From an uncultured bacterium (GTDB taxonomy: Bacteria; Cyanobacteriota; Vampirovibrionia; Gastranaerophilales; Gastranaerophilaceae): a stretch of DNA of 64,000 bases. Location of the stretch: NCBI GenBank assembly GCA_950022695.1, contig CATLLN010000002.1:186001-250000 (forward strand), read 5' to 3'. Positions 1 to 7,357 of this stretch are shown here, one piece after another. Each line of letters opens with the position of its first letter. Within the stretch, counting starts at the first letter, position 1. The translations under genes and the position numbers were made by a program. The notes beneath the pieces are model-generated. The model was not told the origin of the DNA and made no database searches. It saw only the letters and a list, made by a program, of their open reading frames with translations.

Positions 1-153
1 CTTAACTGCGGACAGGTTTGCCTTGATACCTGCGTCTGAATTTATCGTATTCGCATTCGCATACGCCAATGTACGGCGTTTCTTTGCTCCTCTTAATATT
101 AATTCAACACATTCGCATCTGTTATTTGCCGGTGTTGTTATCTTCTTTAACAT
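1..153 (-). CDS. Partial ORF, unknown small protein (cut by window start)
   Basis: An open frame of 51 codons runs from an ATG at 153 off the window edge without a stop. The predicted start is MLKKITTPANNRCECVEL, followed by a basic, Ala/Asn-rich stretch. A GGAG ribosome-binding site lies 8 bases before the ATG, which is the main reason to believe the frame. I do not recognise the protein, and no domain is visible in the fragment. Confidence 0.45.
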   Translation of the reverse strand, partial: MLKKITTPANNRCECVELILRGAKKRRTLAYANANTINSDAGIKANLSAVK

Positions 154-295
154 TATTGTTACTCCATTAGACTTCTGATTACAAATATGTTATCGGCAAA
201 CGAATTCAAAAACTTTAGAAATTCTTGAGAATTATTAACAAATATTAATACAATTTTCATATCAGTAATGTATGACTTTTTTAATTAATATAGAG

Positions 296-301
296 TAAAA
301 T
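296..301 (+). promoter_or_regulatory. -10 box of a leaderless promoter
   Basis: TAAAAT lies 6 bases before the ATG at 308, and there is no Shine-Dalgarno sequence. Transcription would start at or next to the ATG. The same spacing recurs at many gene starts in this window. Confidence 0.5.
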
Positions 302-307
302 AGATTT

Positions 308-1111
308 ATGAATCAGGTTTTTAATCAAACTACAACTGCACAAATAGATGCAAAGCTTCACTATGACATCCTTGCACATGAAGATAATATTGAAAAAATA
401 TGTATTATAATTTATTTTATTTTTTTATTATTATTCAAAGGCTGGATAGGTTACTGGCTGAAATTCGGCGTTGCAATACCTTCTAAATTCGAATCTAAAC
501 CGATTACTACAATGGAAGAACCTATTCAAATAAATTACACAAAAGACGAACAAGCTCAAAAAACTTTTGTATATAAATCTTTAATAAACAAAAGTAAAAC
601 AACTATTATACCGCAGGCGAAATATAAAATATCAGGATTGACAATTACTTATAATCACAGCTTGGGTTTTATGAATAACTTCTATGATCAGGCAATATTA
701 TACGATTACGGAACAGCTTGGGGCAAGCTTGGTAATAAACAATTTTTTGACAACTATTACGAATGTTCCTATGAAAAATCAAATTTATCAGGATACCGTT
801 ATATAAAAACAATTAATAAAGCTTTCGCCCCTTCTATAACAGAAGATTACGAAAAATCCCACTGGTCACATTCTCATATCATTCCTGCAAACCGCAACAT
901 TATGGCCGCATTTTTAAAAATCAAAAAGTGGGATAAGGTTACAATTGAAGGAGAACTTGTTGATATAGAATATACTGACAGATTTAATTATATCCAGAAA
1001 TATAAAACAAGCTTATCAAGAACCGATAACGGTACCGATGGACGCGGCAGCGGACCTGCGGAAATAATATACGCAACAAAGGTTAAAATCGGCAATAAAG
1101 TTTACAAATAA
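308..1111 (+). CDS. Membrane-anchored protein of a conserved uncharacterised family
   Basis: This is a 267-aa protein with one strongly hydrophobic segment at about residues 31-47 and a polar C-terminal domain. The tail carries the motifs HSHIIPAN (about 189-196), a following 'D-x-V-x-I-x-G-x-L-V' strand, and SRTDNGTDGRGSGPAEIIY. I recall this motif set from uncharacterised membrane-anchored proteins in many bacteria, whose function is not known. The likely topology is an N-terminal anchor with a soluble C-terminal domain. The ATG is preceded by TAAAAT at -12 to -7 and by no SD. The gene converges on rnhB with a one-base gap and has no visible operon partner. Confidence 0.6.
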   Translation: MNQVFNQTTTAQIDAKLHYDILAHEDNIEKICIIIYFIFLLLFKGWIGYWLKFGVAIPSKFESKPITTMEEPIQINYTKDEQAQKTFVYKSLINKSKTTIIPQAKYKISGLTITYNHSLGFMNNFYDQAILYDYGTAWGKLGNKQFFDNYYECSYEKSNLSGYRYIKTINKAFAPSITEDYEKSHWSHSHIIPANRNIMAAFLKIKKWDKVTIEGELVDIEYTDRFNYIQKYKTSLSRTDNGTDGRGSGPAEIIYATKVKIGNKVYK

Positions 1112-1112
1112 A

Positions 1113-1751
1113 TTAAAATAGAGTTAACTGTTTTTGTTTTTCAAAATGTTTTCTCAAAAAAGACGGTCTGTGATATTTTGTAAGCCCGTACTTATCAATC
1201 GCGCGCAAATGCTCATATGTTAAGTAACCCGCATTACGATTCCAACCATATTGCGGAAACTCCTGCGCTAATTCTTTCATATACCTGTCACGCGTAACTT
1301 TTGCCATTATACTTGCTGCCGCAATTGATGCTGATTGACCATCACCTTTTATTATAAATTTTTGAGGATACGTATAATTTTTAATAGACTTATTACCGTC
1401 AACAAGCGTAATAAAATCAGTTAATCCTGCCTCCTTGATAACATTTTCACAAGACAATTTCATTGCCTTTAATGAAGCATTCAAAATATTAATCTTTTCA
1501 ATTTCATCAACATCAACACATACAACTGAGTTAATTGAATTTGTCAAAATAACTCCGTAAAGCTTTTCCCTTGCAACTTCAGAAAGCTTCTTAGAATCAT
1601 TTAGTCTTGCTAAATCGACAATAAGTGTTTCAGTAACCTCAGGGAAATAAACTGCCGCAGCAAAAACCCCGCCAGCCGCAGGCCCCCGTCCAGCTTCATC
1701 TGTACCTACAACTACCCCATAATTTTTATCAAAATCAAAAAGTTCTATCAT
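1113..1751 (-). CDS. rnhB: Ribonuclease HII
   Basis: This enzyme removes RNA and single misincorporated ribonucleotides from RNA/DNA hybrids in the cytoplasm. At 212 aa it is the usual length. The N-terminal GTDEAGRGP (16-24) holds the catalytic Asp18-Glu19 pair. VDGNK (about 118) supplies another acidic ligand, followed by the helix AAASIMAKVTRD and a C-terminal GYLTYEHL-x-GLTKYHRPSF block typical of RnhB. There is no SD. Instead TAATAT preceded by TGG sits 6 bases before the ATG (1758-1763), so the mRNA is probably leaderless. The gene stands alone and converges on the gene to its left. Confidence 0.95.
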   Translation of the reverse strand: MIELFDFDKNYGVVVGTDEAGRGPAAGGVFAAAVYFPEVTETLIVDLARLNDSKKLSEVAREKLYGVILTNSINSVVCVDVDEIEKINILNASLKAMKLSCENVIKEAGLTDFITLVDGNKSIKNYTYPQKFIIKGDGQSASIAAASIMAKVTRDRYMKELAQEFPQYGWNRNAGYLTYEHLRAIDKYGLTKYHRPSFLRKHFEKQKQLTLF

Positions 1752-1817
1752 ATGAAGATATTACCATAAAAAATTAAAAATAATTAGTATCATAATGCCC
1801 CACCACCGACCCAAAAC

Positions 1818-1845
1818 AAAAAAAAAGTTGCCAGATTATGGCAAC
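1818..1845 (-). terminator. Rho-independent terminator (minus strand)
   Basis: The hairpin GTTGCC-(7 nt)-GGCAAC is followed on the minus strand by nine T. No protein gene ends just before it on that strand, so it may end a small RNA starting near 2062. Confidence 0.65.
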
Positions 1846-2066
1846 ATTAAATAAACACGAGGATATTAAGAGAGAGAGTATAAAAAACTTTTTTTGCTTA
1901 TATCCTTTTCACATATAACATCTATTTATATAAAATAGAATTTAACTTTTCTTTTTCCCTTGAATGTCTTTTGCATTCCCCTTACATATATATAAACGTT
2001 TTCAATTTTGAAAAATTGCCTTTTTGTTTTTAATGTTGTTAACATTCTGTAACCAGTAGTAAATCA
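1846..2066 (-). ncRNA. Candidate small RNA between two terminators
   Basis: This 450-base gap between rnhB and the GGGtGRT gene has no convincing ORF; the best is a 16-codon basic frame without a well-placed SD. On the minus strand TTGTAT-N17-TATATA would start a transcript near 2062, and the nine-T terminator at 1818-1845 would end it, giving about 240 nt. Several short hairpins lie inside, including GAATG/CATTC and CAATTTT/AAAATTG. I match it to no known RNA family. It could also be an untranslated tail. Confidence 0.3.
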
Positions 2067-2130
2067 TATATACAGGGTATATACTTAATATTTGCAAGAT
2101 ATACAAAATTTAAATTTTTGCTTAACAAAT

Positions 2131-2184
2131 AAAAAGTCGGCCTGTTATTCTGAATCAAATTGAGAATCTTAGACCGACTTTTTA
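2131..2184 (-). terminator. Terminator of the GGGtGRT gene
   Basis: AAAAAGTCGG pairs with CCGACTTTTT across a loop that holds a second short stem (ATTCT/AGAAT). The element sits 18 bases past the stop codon of the minus-strand gene and could act in both directions. Confidence 0.8.
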
Positions 2185-2201
2185 TATTTAATTTAATATG
2201 C

Positions 2202-3206
2202 TTATTTGCTCATAGCTTGAGAAACAGCAACAGCACATGCAACAGTTGCACCTACCATTGGGTTGTTACCCATACCGATAACGCCCATCATTTCTACGTG
2301 AGCGGGAACAGATGATGAACCTGCAAATTGTGCATCACCGTGCATTCTACCCATAGTATCAGTCATACCGTATGAAGCAGGACCTGCTGCAACGTTATCA
2401 GGGTGAAGTGTTCTACCTGTACCACCACCAGATGCTACTGAGAAGTATTTTCTATCGTTTTCAAAACACCATTTTTTGTAAGTACCTGCTACAGGGTGTT
2501 GGAAACGAGTTGGGTTAGTTGAGTTACCTGTAATAGATACATCAACACCTTCTTTAATCATAATAGCAACACCTTCTGAAACATCATCAGCACCGTAGCA
2601 TCTAACTTTTGCTCTTTCTCCGTCTGAGAATGGAGTTTCTTTAACAACTTTAAGTTCGCCAGTTTTGAAATCATATTCAGTTTCAACAGCTGTAAAACCG
2701 TTAATTCTTGCGATAACATAAGCAGCGTCTTTACCAAGACCGTTTAAGATAACTCTTAAAGGTTCTTTTCTAACTCTGTTAGCGTTTCTGGCAATACCGA
2801 TAGCACCTTCAGCTGCTGCAAAAGATTCGTGACCGGCTAAGAAACAGAAACATTTTGTTTCTTCTCTTAATAACATAGCACCTAAGTTACCATGACCGAT
2901 ACCAACTTGACGTCTGTCACCAACAGAACCTGGTACCGCAAAAGCTTGTAAACCAAGACCGATTGCTTCTGCAACATCAGCTGCTTCTGTTAAACCTTTT
3001 TTAATTGCAATAGCACAACCTAAAGTATATGCCCAAGAAGCGTTATCAAATGCGATAGGTTGAATACCTTTAACAATCGCATCAACATCAATTCCTTTTG
3101 ATAAGCATAAATCGCGAGCTTCTTCTAAGTTTTTGAAACCGTATTCCGGTAAAACTTTAGCTAGAGTAGCTTCACGTCTATCTTGTCCTTCAAATTTTAC
3201 TGTCAT
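2202..3206 (-). CDS. GGGtGRT protein
   Basis: This 334-aa protein contains SVASGGGTGRTLHPDN at about residues 256-271, the signature that names the GGGtGRT family. The rest is rich in Gly and Ala, with a conserved end (GVIGMGNNPMVGATVACAVAV). The molecular function of the family is not established. It is usually found beside an IscU/NifU-like scaffold protein, as here, where that gene lies just upstream on the same strand. A moderate SD (AAAGGA) lies about 9 bases before the ATG. The partner gene and several Cys residues suggest a link to Fe-S or redox metabolism, but this is inference. Confidence 0.85.
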   Translation of the reverse strand: MTVKFEGQDRREATLAKVLPEYGFKNLEEARDLCLSKGIDVDAIVKGIQPIAFDNASWAYTLGCAIAIKKGLTEAADVAEAIGLGLQAFAVPGSVGDRRQVGIGHGNLGAMLLREETKCFCFLAGHESFAAAEGAIGIARNANRVRKEPLRVILNGLGKDAAYVIARINGFTAVETEYDFKTGELKVVKETPFSDGERAKVRCYGADDVSEGVAIMIKEGVDVSITGNSTNPTRFQHPVAGTYKKWCFENDRKYFSVASGGGTGRTLHPDNVAAGPASYGMTDTMGRMHGDAQFAGSSSVPAHVEMMGVIGMGNNPMVGATVACAVAVSQAMSK

Positions 3207-3244
3207 AATTATTTTCCTTTATTTTTGTTTGTTACTTGTTATTT

Positions 3245-3370
3245 CCCGCCTGTGCAATCAAAATTGCTTCGTTCCTTTCGCTCTTGCTGCAATCACAACG
3301 GCGGTATCATAATGTTTCGTCCTTGCGCGGCTATAGCAACCCGGCACCGGACTTCACACAGGCTGACGTG
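3245..3370. repeat. Dispersed intergenic repeat, copy 1
   Basis: A GC-richer segment fills the gap between the Fe-S scaffold-like gene and the GGGtGRT gene. It shares blocks in the same order with 19037-19163: CGCCTGT, a 'TTCG/TTTCG' block, CACAACGGCGG, AATGTT(T/C)CGTC, and GACTTCACAC(A/C)GGCTGACG. Parts can fold on themselves (CCGCC..GGCGG). It ends 2 bases before the stop codon of the scaffold-like gene. It resembles the palindromic 'GCGA..GAAGCAAT' type of dispersed repeats found in many genomes. Confidence 0.6.
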
Positions 3371-3372
3371 CC

Positions 3373-4074
3373 CTATTCTTCACGAGGATCGATATATTTA
3401 ACAGCATCAGCAAATCTGCCGTAAGTACCGATATTCTTTTCATAAGCTTCTTTAGGGTCAACACCTTTTTTGATTGCGTCCATAACTTTACCAAGGTTTA
3501 CGAATTGATAACCGATAACTTCATCGTTTTTATCAAGACCCATTTTAAGAATATAACCTTCAGTTAAAGATAGGTATCTTACACCTTTTTGAGCTGTAGA
3601 GTGAATTGTACCGCACATAGAGCAAAGACCTTTACCTAAATCTTCAAGTCCTGCACCAACCGGTAAACCGTTTTCTGAGAAAGCTGATTGAGTTCTACCA
3701 TAAACGATTTGTAAGAACAATTCTCTCATTGCAACGTTAATAGCGTCACAAACAAGGTCAGTATTTAGAGCTTCAAGGATTGTTTTACCAGGAAGGATTT
3801 CACCAGCCATAGCAGCTGAGTGAGTCATACCTGAACATCCGATTGTTTCTACCAAAGCTTCTTGGATAATACCGTTTTTAACATTTAAAGTTAATTTACA
3901 AGTACCTTGTTGAGGTGCACAGCATCCGCAACCGTGTGTAAGACCTGAAATGTCTTTAATTTCTTTACACTTTGTCCATTCTCCTTCTTGAGGAATTGGA
4001 GCAGGTACTCCTTTTACACCGCGAGCTACGCAGCATTTTTCTTGAATTTCTTGTGAAACTTGTATATTAGTCAT
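3373..4074 (-). CDS. IscU/NifU-like iron-sulfur cluster scaffold-type protein
   Basis: This 233-aa protein is rich in Cys. It has a CGCCAP block at about residues 50-55 and GCSGMTHSAAMAGEIL at about 80-95, resembling the IscU/NifU N-terminal fold, in which conserved Cys residues assemble Fe-S clusters. A later LCSMCGTIHST adds a CxxC. It is longer than IscU (about 130 aa), matching the variant that pairs with GGGtGRT proteins. The partner follows on the same strand, separated only by a repeat. Cluster assembly itself is inferred from fold similarity. Confidence 0.8.
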   Translation of the reverse strand: MTNIQVSQEIQEKCCVARGVKGVPAPIPQEGEWTKCKEIKDISGLTHGCGCCAPQQGTCKLTLNVKNGIIQEALVETIGCSGMTHSAAMAGEILPGKTILEALNTDLVCDAINVAMRELFLQIVYGRTQSAFSENGLPVGAGLEDLGKGLCSMCGTIHSTAQKGVRYLSLTEGYILKMGLDKNDEVIGYQFVNLGKVMDAIKKGVDPKEAYEKNIGTYGRFADAVKYIDPREE

Positions 4075-4139
4075 TTTCTACTCCCTTCACCTTATATACA
4101 CTTAAATTTTAACTTGCTCAAAATATCCAGTCAAGGCGA

Positions 4140-4168
4140 TTGAACTTTTTGCAAAATAATGTTAAAAT
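4140..4168 (+). promoter_or_regulatory. Promoter of pilin-like gene 1
   Basis: TTGAAC, a 17-base spacer, then TAAAAT. The leader carries GAGGAT as its ribosome-binding site. The same layout occurs before other pilin-like genes in this window. Confidence 0.6.
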
Positions 4169-4195
4169 AAATATATATTATTATGAGGATTGGTT

Positions 4196-4867
4196 ATGAT
4201 TAAGATAAAAAAGAATGGTTTTACACTATCCGAAATGTTAATAACTTTAAGTGTTGTTGGGCTGTTAGGTGTATTAATTTTACCAGGCTTGATTAAAGAC
4301 ACAACAAGCAAAGCTTCTATTACTCTTTTGCAAAGCACCGTTTCTAATATTAACGATGCAGTTCAAAATGAAATTATAAGAACAAGAGCTACAAATCTTG
4401 TTAATACATATATTTTCAGCGACACTGAAAAATTTTTAAAAAGTTTAGACACTGCAGAAATATTTACGACTCAAAAACAAAAAGAATATAAAACATTTAA
4501 TGGTTCTACCAAAAATATTAATTTTGGGAAAAACTCTGCTATATTGAAAAATGGAGTTTATATAAGTATCTGGCCGGATAAATCAACAACATATACAATT
4601 ACAGGAGTTCCGAATCCAATAAAAAATGCTATGGTAAGTATTTATATTGATATAAACGGAGATAAAGAACCTAATATTGTTGGTGTTGATTTATTTAAGT
4701 TGGAAATGTATAACTACAATTCCTTAGAGCTTGGACGCCATGTCGGAGACATTGGAGGAACAAGCTATTCCGAAAACACAAAAACGCTTTGTGAACAGGG
4801 ATATCCCGATGCCTGCTATTACTTACTGGAAGCATCAGGCTTTGACCATAATTATATGAAAAAATAA
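4196..4867 (+). CDS. Pilin-like protein 1 (type II secretion/type IV pilin family)
   Basis: This 223-aa prepilin begins MIKIKKNG followed by FTLSEMLITLSVVGLLG, a class III signal peptide with cleavage expected between Gly and Phe and the usual Glu at +5. The globular part carries DINGDKEPNIVGVD (calcium-site-like, about residues 157-170) and a C-terminal Cys pair (LCEQGYPDACYYLL). A TTG at 4190 is in frame, but GAGG at 4186 is well spaced only for the ATG at 4196, so that start is chosen. It lies 10 bases upstream of a second pilin-like gene, so the two probably form an operon. It is likely a minor pilin or pseudopilin for the secretion operon at 25-31 kb. Confidence 0.85.
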   Translation: MIKIKKNGFTLSEMLITLSVVGLLGVLILPGLIKDTTSKASITLLQSTVSNINDAVQNEIIRTRATNLVNTYIFSDTEKFLKSLDTAEIFTTQKQKEYKTFNGSTKNINFGKNSAILKNGVYISIWPDKSTTYTITGVPNPIKNAMVSIYIDINGDKEPNIVGVDLFKLEMYNYNSLELGRHVGDIGGTSYSENTKTLCEQGYPDACYYLLEASGFDHNYMKK

Positions 4868-4877
4868 GGGAAAATAT

Positions 4878-5546
4878 ATGATTTTAAAAAATAAAAAAGC
4901 TTTTACTTTAACGGAATTATTACTAGCATTAGCTGTTGTAGGTGCTGTTGCGGCATTATCTATTCCGGCATTGTTGGAAAACATAAATAGAAAAGTGCTT
5001 GCTTCACAATTAAAAAATACAGTACTTACAATACAAAACCTTGCAGATGAGCAGCTTATAAGTAACAAAACTCAAAGCCTTGAGAATACCTCATTTGCAA
5101 ACCCTGCAGAATTATTAACAGCAACCAACCTTGCAATTGCGAACCAATGCGCAAACGCCGATGATTGCTGGCCGACAAATTATAAAAAATTATCAGACCT
5201 GACAAATTCTGTCGACAGACCTTTCGGAGTATCAAAAATGCTAAAAAATGGAACTGTTATTAATTATTCTATAAGCAATTACGGAAAAACTTGGCCGGAT
5301 GGCGATAAATGCTACGGATTATTCTGGGTTGATGTTAACGGAAAAGATAAACCTAATATCTTAGGACGTGACTTTTTTGCTTTTCGTATAACCAAAAAAG
5401 GTAAAATAGTATATGGAACAAGCTGTTACGGACTTACGACTGATCAAACCACAGACGAACAAATGTTAAACTACTGCAAAACAAACGGTTATGCTACAGC
5501 TTGTTTAGCACATATTCAGCGCAACAACTGGCAAATTAAATATTAA
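4878..5546 (+). CDS. Pilin-like protein 2
   Basis: This 222-aa prepilin has the N-terminus KKAFTLTELLLALAVVGAVAA; cleavage is expected before Phe. It carries DVNGKDKPNILGRDFFAF (about residues 151-168), two extra Cys residues in the middle (NQCANADDCW), and a C-terminal Cys pair with the ending NNWQIKY. The domain order matches its upstream neighbour, and both presumably form part of the same pilus-like structure or pseudopilus. The SD (AAGGGA) is 7 bases before the ATG. Its 3' end overlaps that of the converging cysteine synthase by 4 bases. Confidence 0.85.
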   Translation: MILKNKKAFTLTELLLALAVVGAVAALSIPALLENINRKVLASQLKNTVLTIQNLADEQLISNKTQSLENTSFANPAELLTATNLAIANQCANADDCWPTNYKKLSDLTNSVDRPFGVSKMLKNGTVINYSISNYGKTWPDGDKCYGLFWVDVNGKDKPNILGRDFFAFRITKKGKIVYGTSCYGLTTDQTTDEQMLNYCKTNGYATACLAHIQRNNWQIKY

Positions 5547-6466
5547 TTAAAAATTCCACAGCTTAAATAATGATCACCACAATCAGGAATTACCGTAACT
5601 ATTGTTTTTCCTTTATTTTCGGTGCGATTTGATAATTCAATAGCTGCACAAACATTAGCTCCGCCTGAAATTCCTGACAAAATACCTTCTTTTTGAGGTA
5701 AAAATTTTGTCATTTCGATTGCGTCATTACTTTTAATCGGCAGAACTTCATCAACAAGAGTTTTATCAAAATTTCCCGGAACAAAGTTAGCGCCAATTCC
5801 TTGAATTTTATGCACCCCTGCCGCTTGTCCGCCAAGCACCTGTGACTCAAAAGGTTCTACTGCTATAATTTTTATATCAGGATTTTTCTGCTTCAGCCCT
5901 TTTGCAATTCCACAAACCGTTCCACCTGTACCTACTCCTGCCACAAAAATATCTATTTTCCCTTCGCAATCTGCCCAAATTTCTTCTGCTGTAGTCAAAA
6001 TATGAGCTTTTGGGTTTGAAGGATTATCAAACTGAGAAGGAATAAATGAATCAGGATTATCCCGATGAAGTTCTAAAGCTTTATCAACAGCACCTTTCAT
6101 GCCATACTCTGCAGGTGTTAAAACAAGCTCGGCACCATATGCCTGCAAAAGCTGACGACGTTCCAAACTCATTGATTCAGGCATTGTCAAAATAATTTTA
6201 TATCCGCGAATTGCACAAACCATCGCAAGCCCAATCCCTGTATTACCGCTTGTCGGTTCTATAATTACAGTATTCTTACCGATTCTACCATCATTTTCAG
6301 CATCAATTATCATCTGCAAAGCCGCACGATCTTTCACCGAATTTGCTGGATTAAAATACTCAAGCTTTAATAAAACCTCAGCACCCCCTGAATTAAGTCT
6401 ATTCAATCTTACCATAGGTGTTTTACCGACCAATTCAGTCAAATCACGTGCAATTTTACTCATCAT
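5543..6466 (-). CDS. cysK: Cysteine synthase (O-acetylserine sulfhydrylase)
   Basis: This PLP enzyme makes cysteine from O-acetylserine and sulfide in the cytoplasm. At 307 aa it has the typical length. The PLP lysine is Lys45 in NSVKDR, the substrate loop is TSGNTG (72-77), and a GVGTGGT phosphate-binding loop is at about 178-184. The C-terminal SGISGGAN block is also present. Two adjacent ATGs (6466 and 6463) follow AAAGGAGAGTGA, and either could be used. No serine acetyltransferase is nearby. Specificity among CysK, CysM and related beta-replacing enzymes cannot be settled here, but CysK is the best fit. Confidence 0.93.
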   Translation of the reverse strand: MMSKIARDLTELVGKTPMVRLNRLNSGGAEVLLKLEYFNPANSVKDRAALQMIIDAENDGRIGKNTVIIEPTSGNTGIGLAMVCAIRGYKIILTMPESMSLERRQLLQAYGAELVLTPAEYGMKGAVDKALELHRDNPDSFIPSQFDNPSNPKAHILTTAEEIWADCEGKIDIFVAGVGTGGTVCGIAKGLKQKNPDIKIIAVEPFESQVLGGQAAGVHKIQGIGANFVPGNFDKTLVDEVLPIKSNDAIEMTKFLPQKEGILSGISGGANVCAAIELSNRTENKGKTIVTVIPDCGDHYLSCGIFN

Positions 6467-6518
6467 TCACTCTCCTTTATAGGAATTCTAAATCAAATAT
6501 TTTGTTTTGTACATCAGC

Positions 6519-6547
6519 TTGAAGTAATTCAAAAAAAATGGTATAAT
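6519..6547 (+). promoter_or_regulatory. Promoter of pilin-like gene 3
   Basis: TTGAAG, a 17-base spacer ending ATGG, then a perfect TATAAT. It is followed by a GAGGAT leader as in the other pilin-like genes. Confidence 0.7.
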
Positions 6548-6580
6548 TAAGAAAAGAATTAGCGAGGATAATTACAAATT

Positions 6581-7201
6581 ATGCGTAAAATATTAGCATT
6601 CACTTTGGCAGAAGTTTTATTAACTATGACTATTGTAGGTGTTGTTGCAGCTATGACAATTCCAACACTTCACTATTCAAGAGTAAAAAAAGAATATACA
6701 GCAAAACTTAAAAACTTCTACTCAAGAATGGAAAATTCTATCCTTGACATGGAAATGGATAAAGGTTCATTCCGTGATATGAAACTTCCTCCTTCAGGGG
6801 AAGGATTTAACTGGTATATGGAAAACATAGACCCATATATGGGACACCAATATGTAGATACAACAAAAAAAATCGTTTATTATAAAGACGGTTCACGACT
6901 TTTAACATTTTACACCGGTGGATGTCTTGATGTTAACTACGACGTAAACGGGGATAAAAGTCCTAACCGCCAGGGATATGACTGGCACAGATTCTTATAC
7001 TGTTTCACAGATGGTAATCGCGAAGCTTGGTTTGGCAACAAAGATATATTCTTTGGCACATACGGTTCCGGAATAAAAGATGCAGGAATTACCAGGGCTC
7101 AAATGATTAATCAATGTAAAACTACCAGTACATCATATTGTACCCGCCTACTCCAAAACGATCAGTGGGAATTCAAAGGCGATTACCCGCTCAAATTCTA
7201 G
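6581..7201 (+). CDS. Pilin-like protein 3
   Basis: This 206-aa prepilin starts MRKILAFTLAEVLLTMTIVG, with a very short leader peptide and predicted cleavage between Ala6 and Phe7. The conserved site is DVNGDKSPNRQGYDWHRF (about residues 127-144), followed by a C-terminal Cys pair (QCKTTSTSYC). It stands alone between cysK and a strongly structured element that begins on the first base after its stop. It is probably an orphan minor pilin served by the prepilin peptidase and assembly ATPase encoded elsewhere. Confidence 0.85.
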   Translation: MRKILAFTLAEVLLTMTIVGVVAAMTIPTLHYSRVKKEYTAKLKNFYSRMENSILDMEMDKGSFRDMKLPPSGEGFNWYMENIDPYMGHQYVDTTKKIVYYKDGSRLLTFYTGGCLDVNYDVNGDKSPNRQGYDWHRFLYCFTDGNREAWFGNKDIFFGTYGSGIKDAGITRAQMINQCKTTSTSYCTRLLQNDQWEFKGDYPLKF

Positions 7202-7314
7202 GGGGTAAATGTAGATTACCAGTTACTTACGAGTCATCTCAAAAATTTTCATCCTAAGGAAATTACCCTAAAAATCCGGTCATTAGACTCGATATAAGTA
7301 GCTGTATTTACCCC
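7202..7314. other. Structured 113-nt element (candidate ncRNA or 3' UTR structure)
   Basis: The two ends pair: GGGGTAAAT at 7202-7210 with ATTTACCCC at 7306-7314. Inside, AG-T-TACTTA-C-GAGTC at 7221-7235 pairs with GACTC-GATA-TAAGTA-G-CT further on. An inner TCCTAAGGA can form a small hairpin. That gives more than 20 paired bases in a three-part stem. No T-run follows, so it is not an ordinary terminator. I could not match it to a known riboswitch or ribozyme core. It lies between the stop of pilin-like gene 3 and the DnaJ-like gene. Confidence 0.55.
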
Positions 7315-7357
7315 AAATTAATGTTGAAATTTTGTAATTTATCATTAAACGTATAAT

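Noticed and set aside
3183-3424. Two overlapping plus-strand frames across the repeat at 3245-3370
   Set aside because: They cover a non-coding repeat and the 5' end of the GGGtGRT gene, have no SD and read as low-complexity Cys/Phe-rich peptides.
7350-7357. TATAAT touching the ATG of the DnaJ-like gene, as its promoter
   Set aside because: Transcription would start inside the coding region, so this hexamer cannot serve that start.
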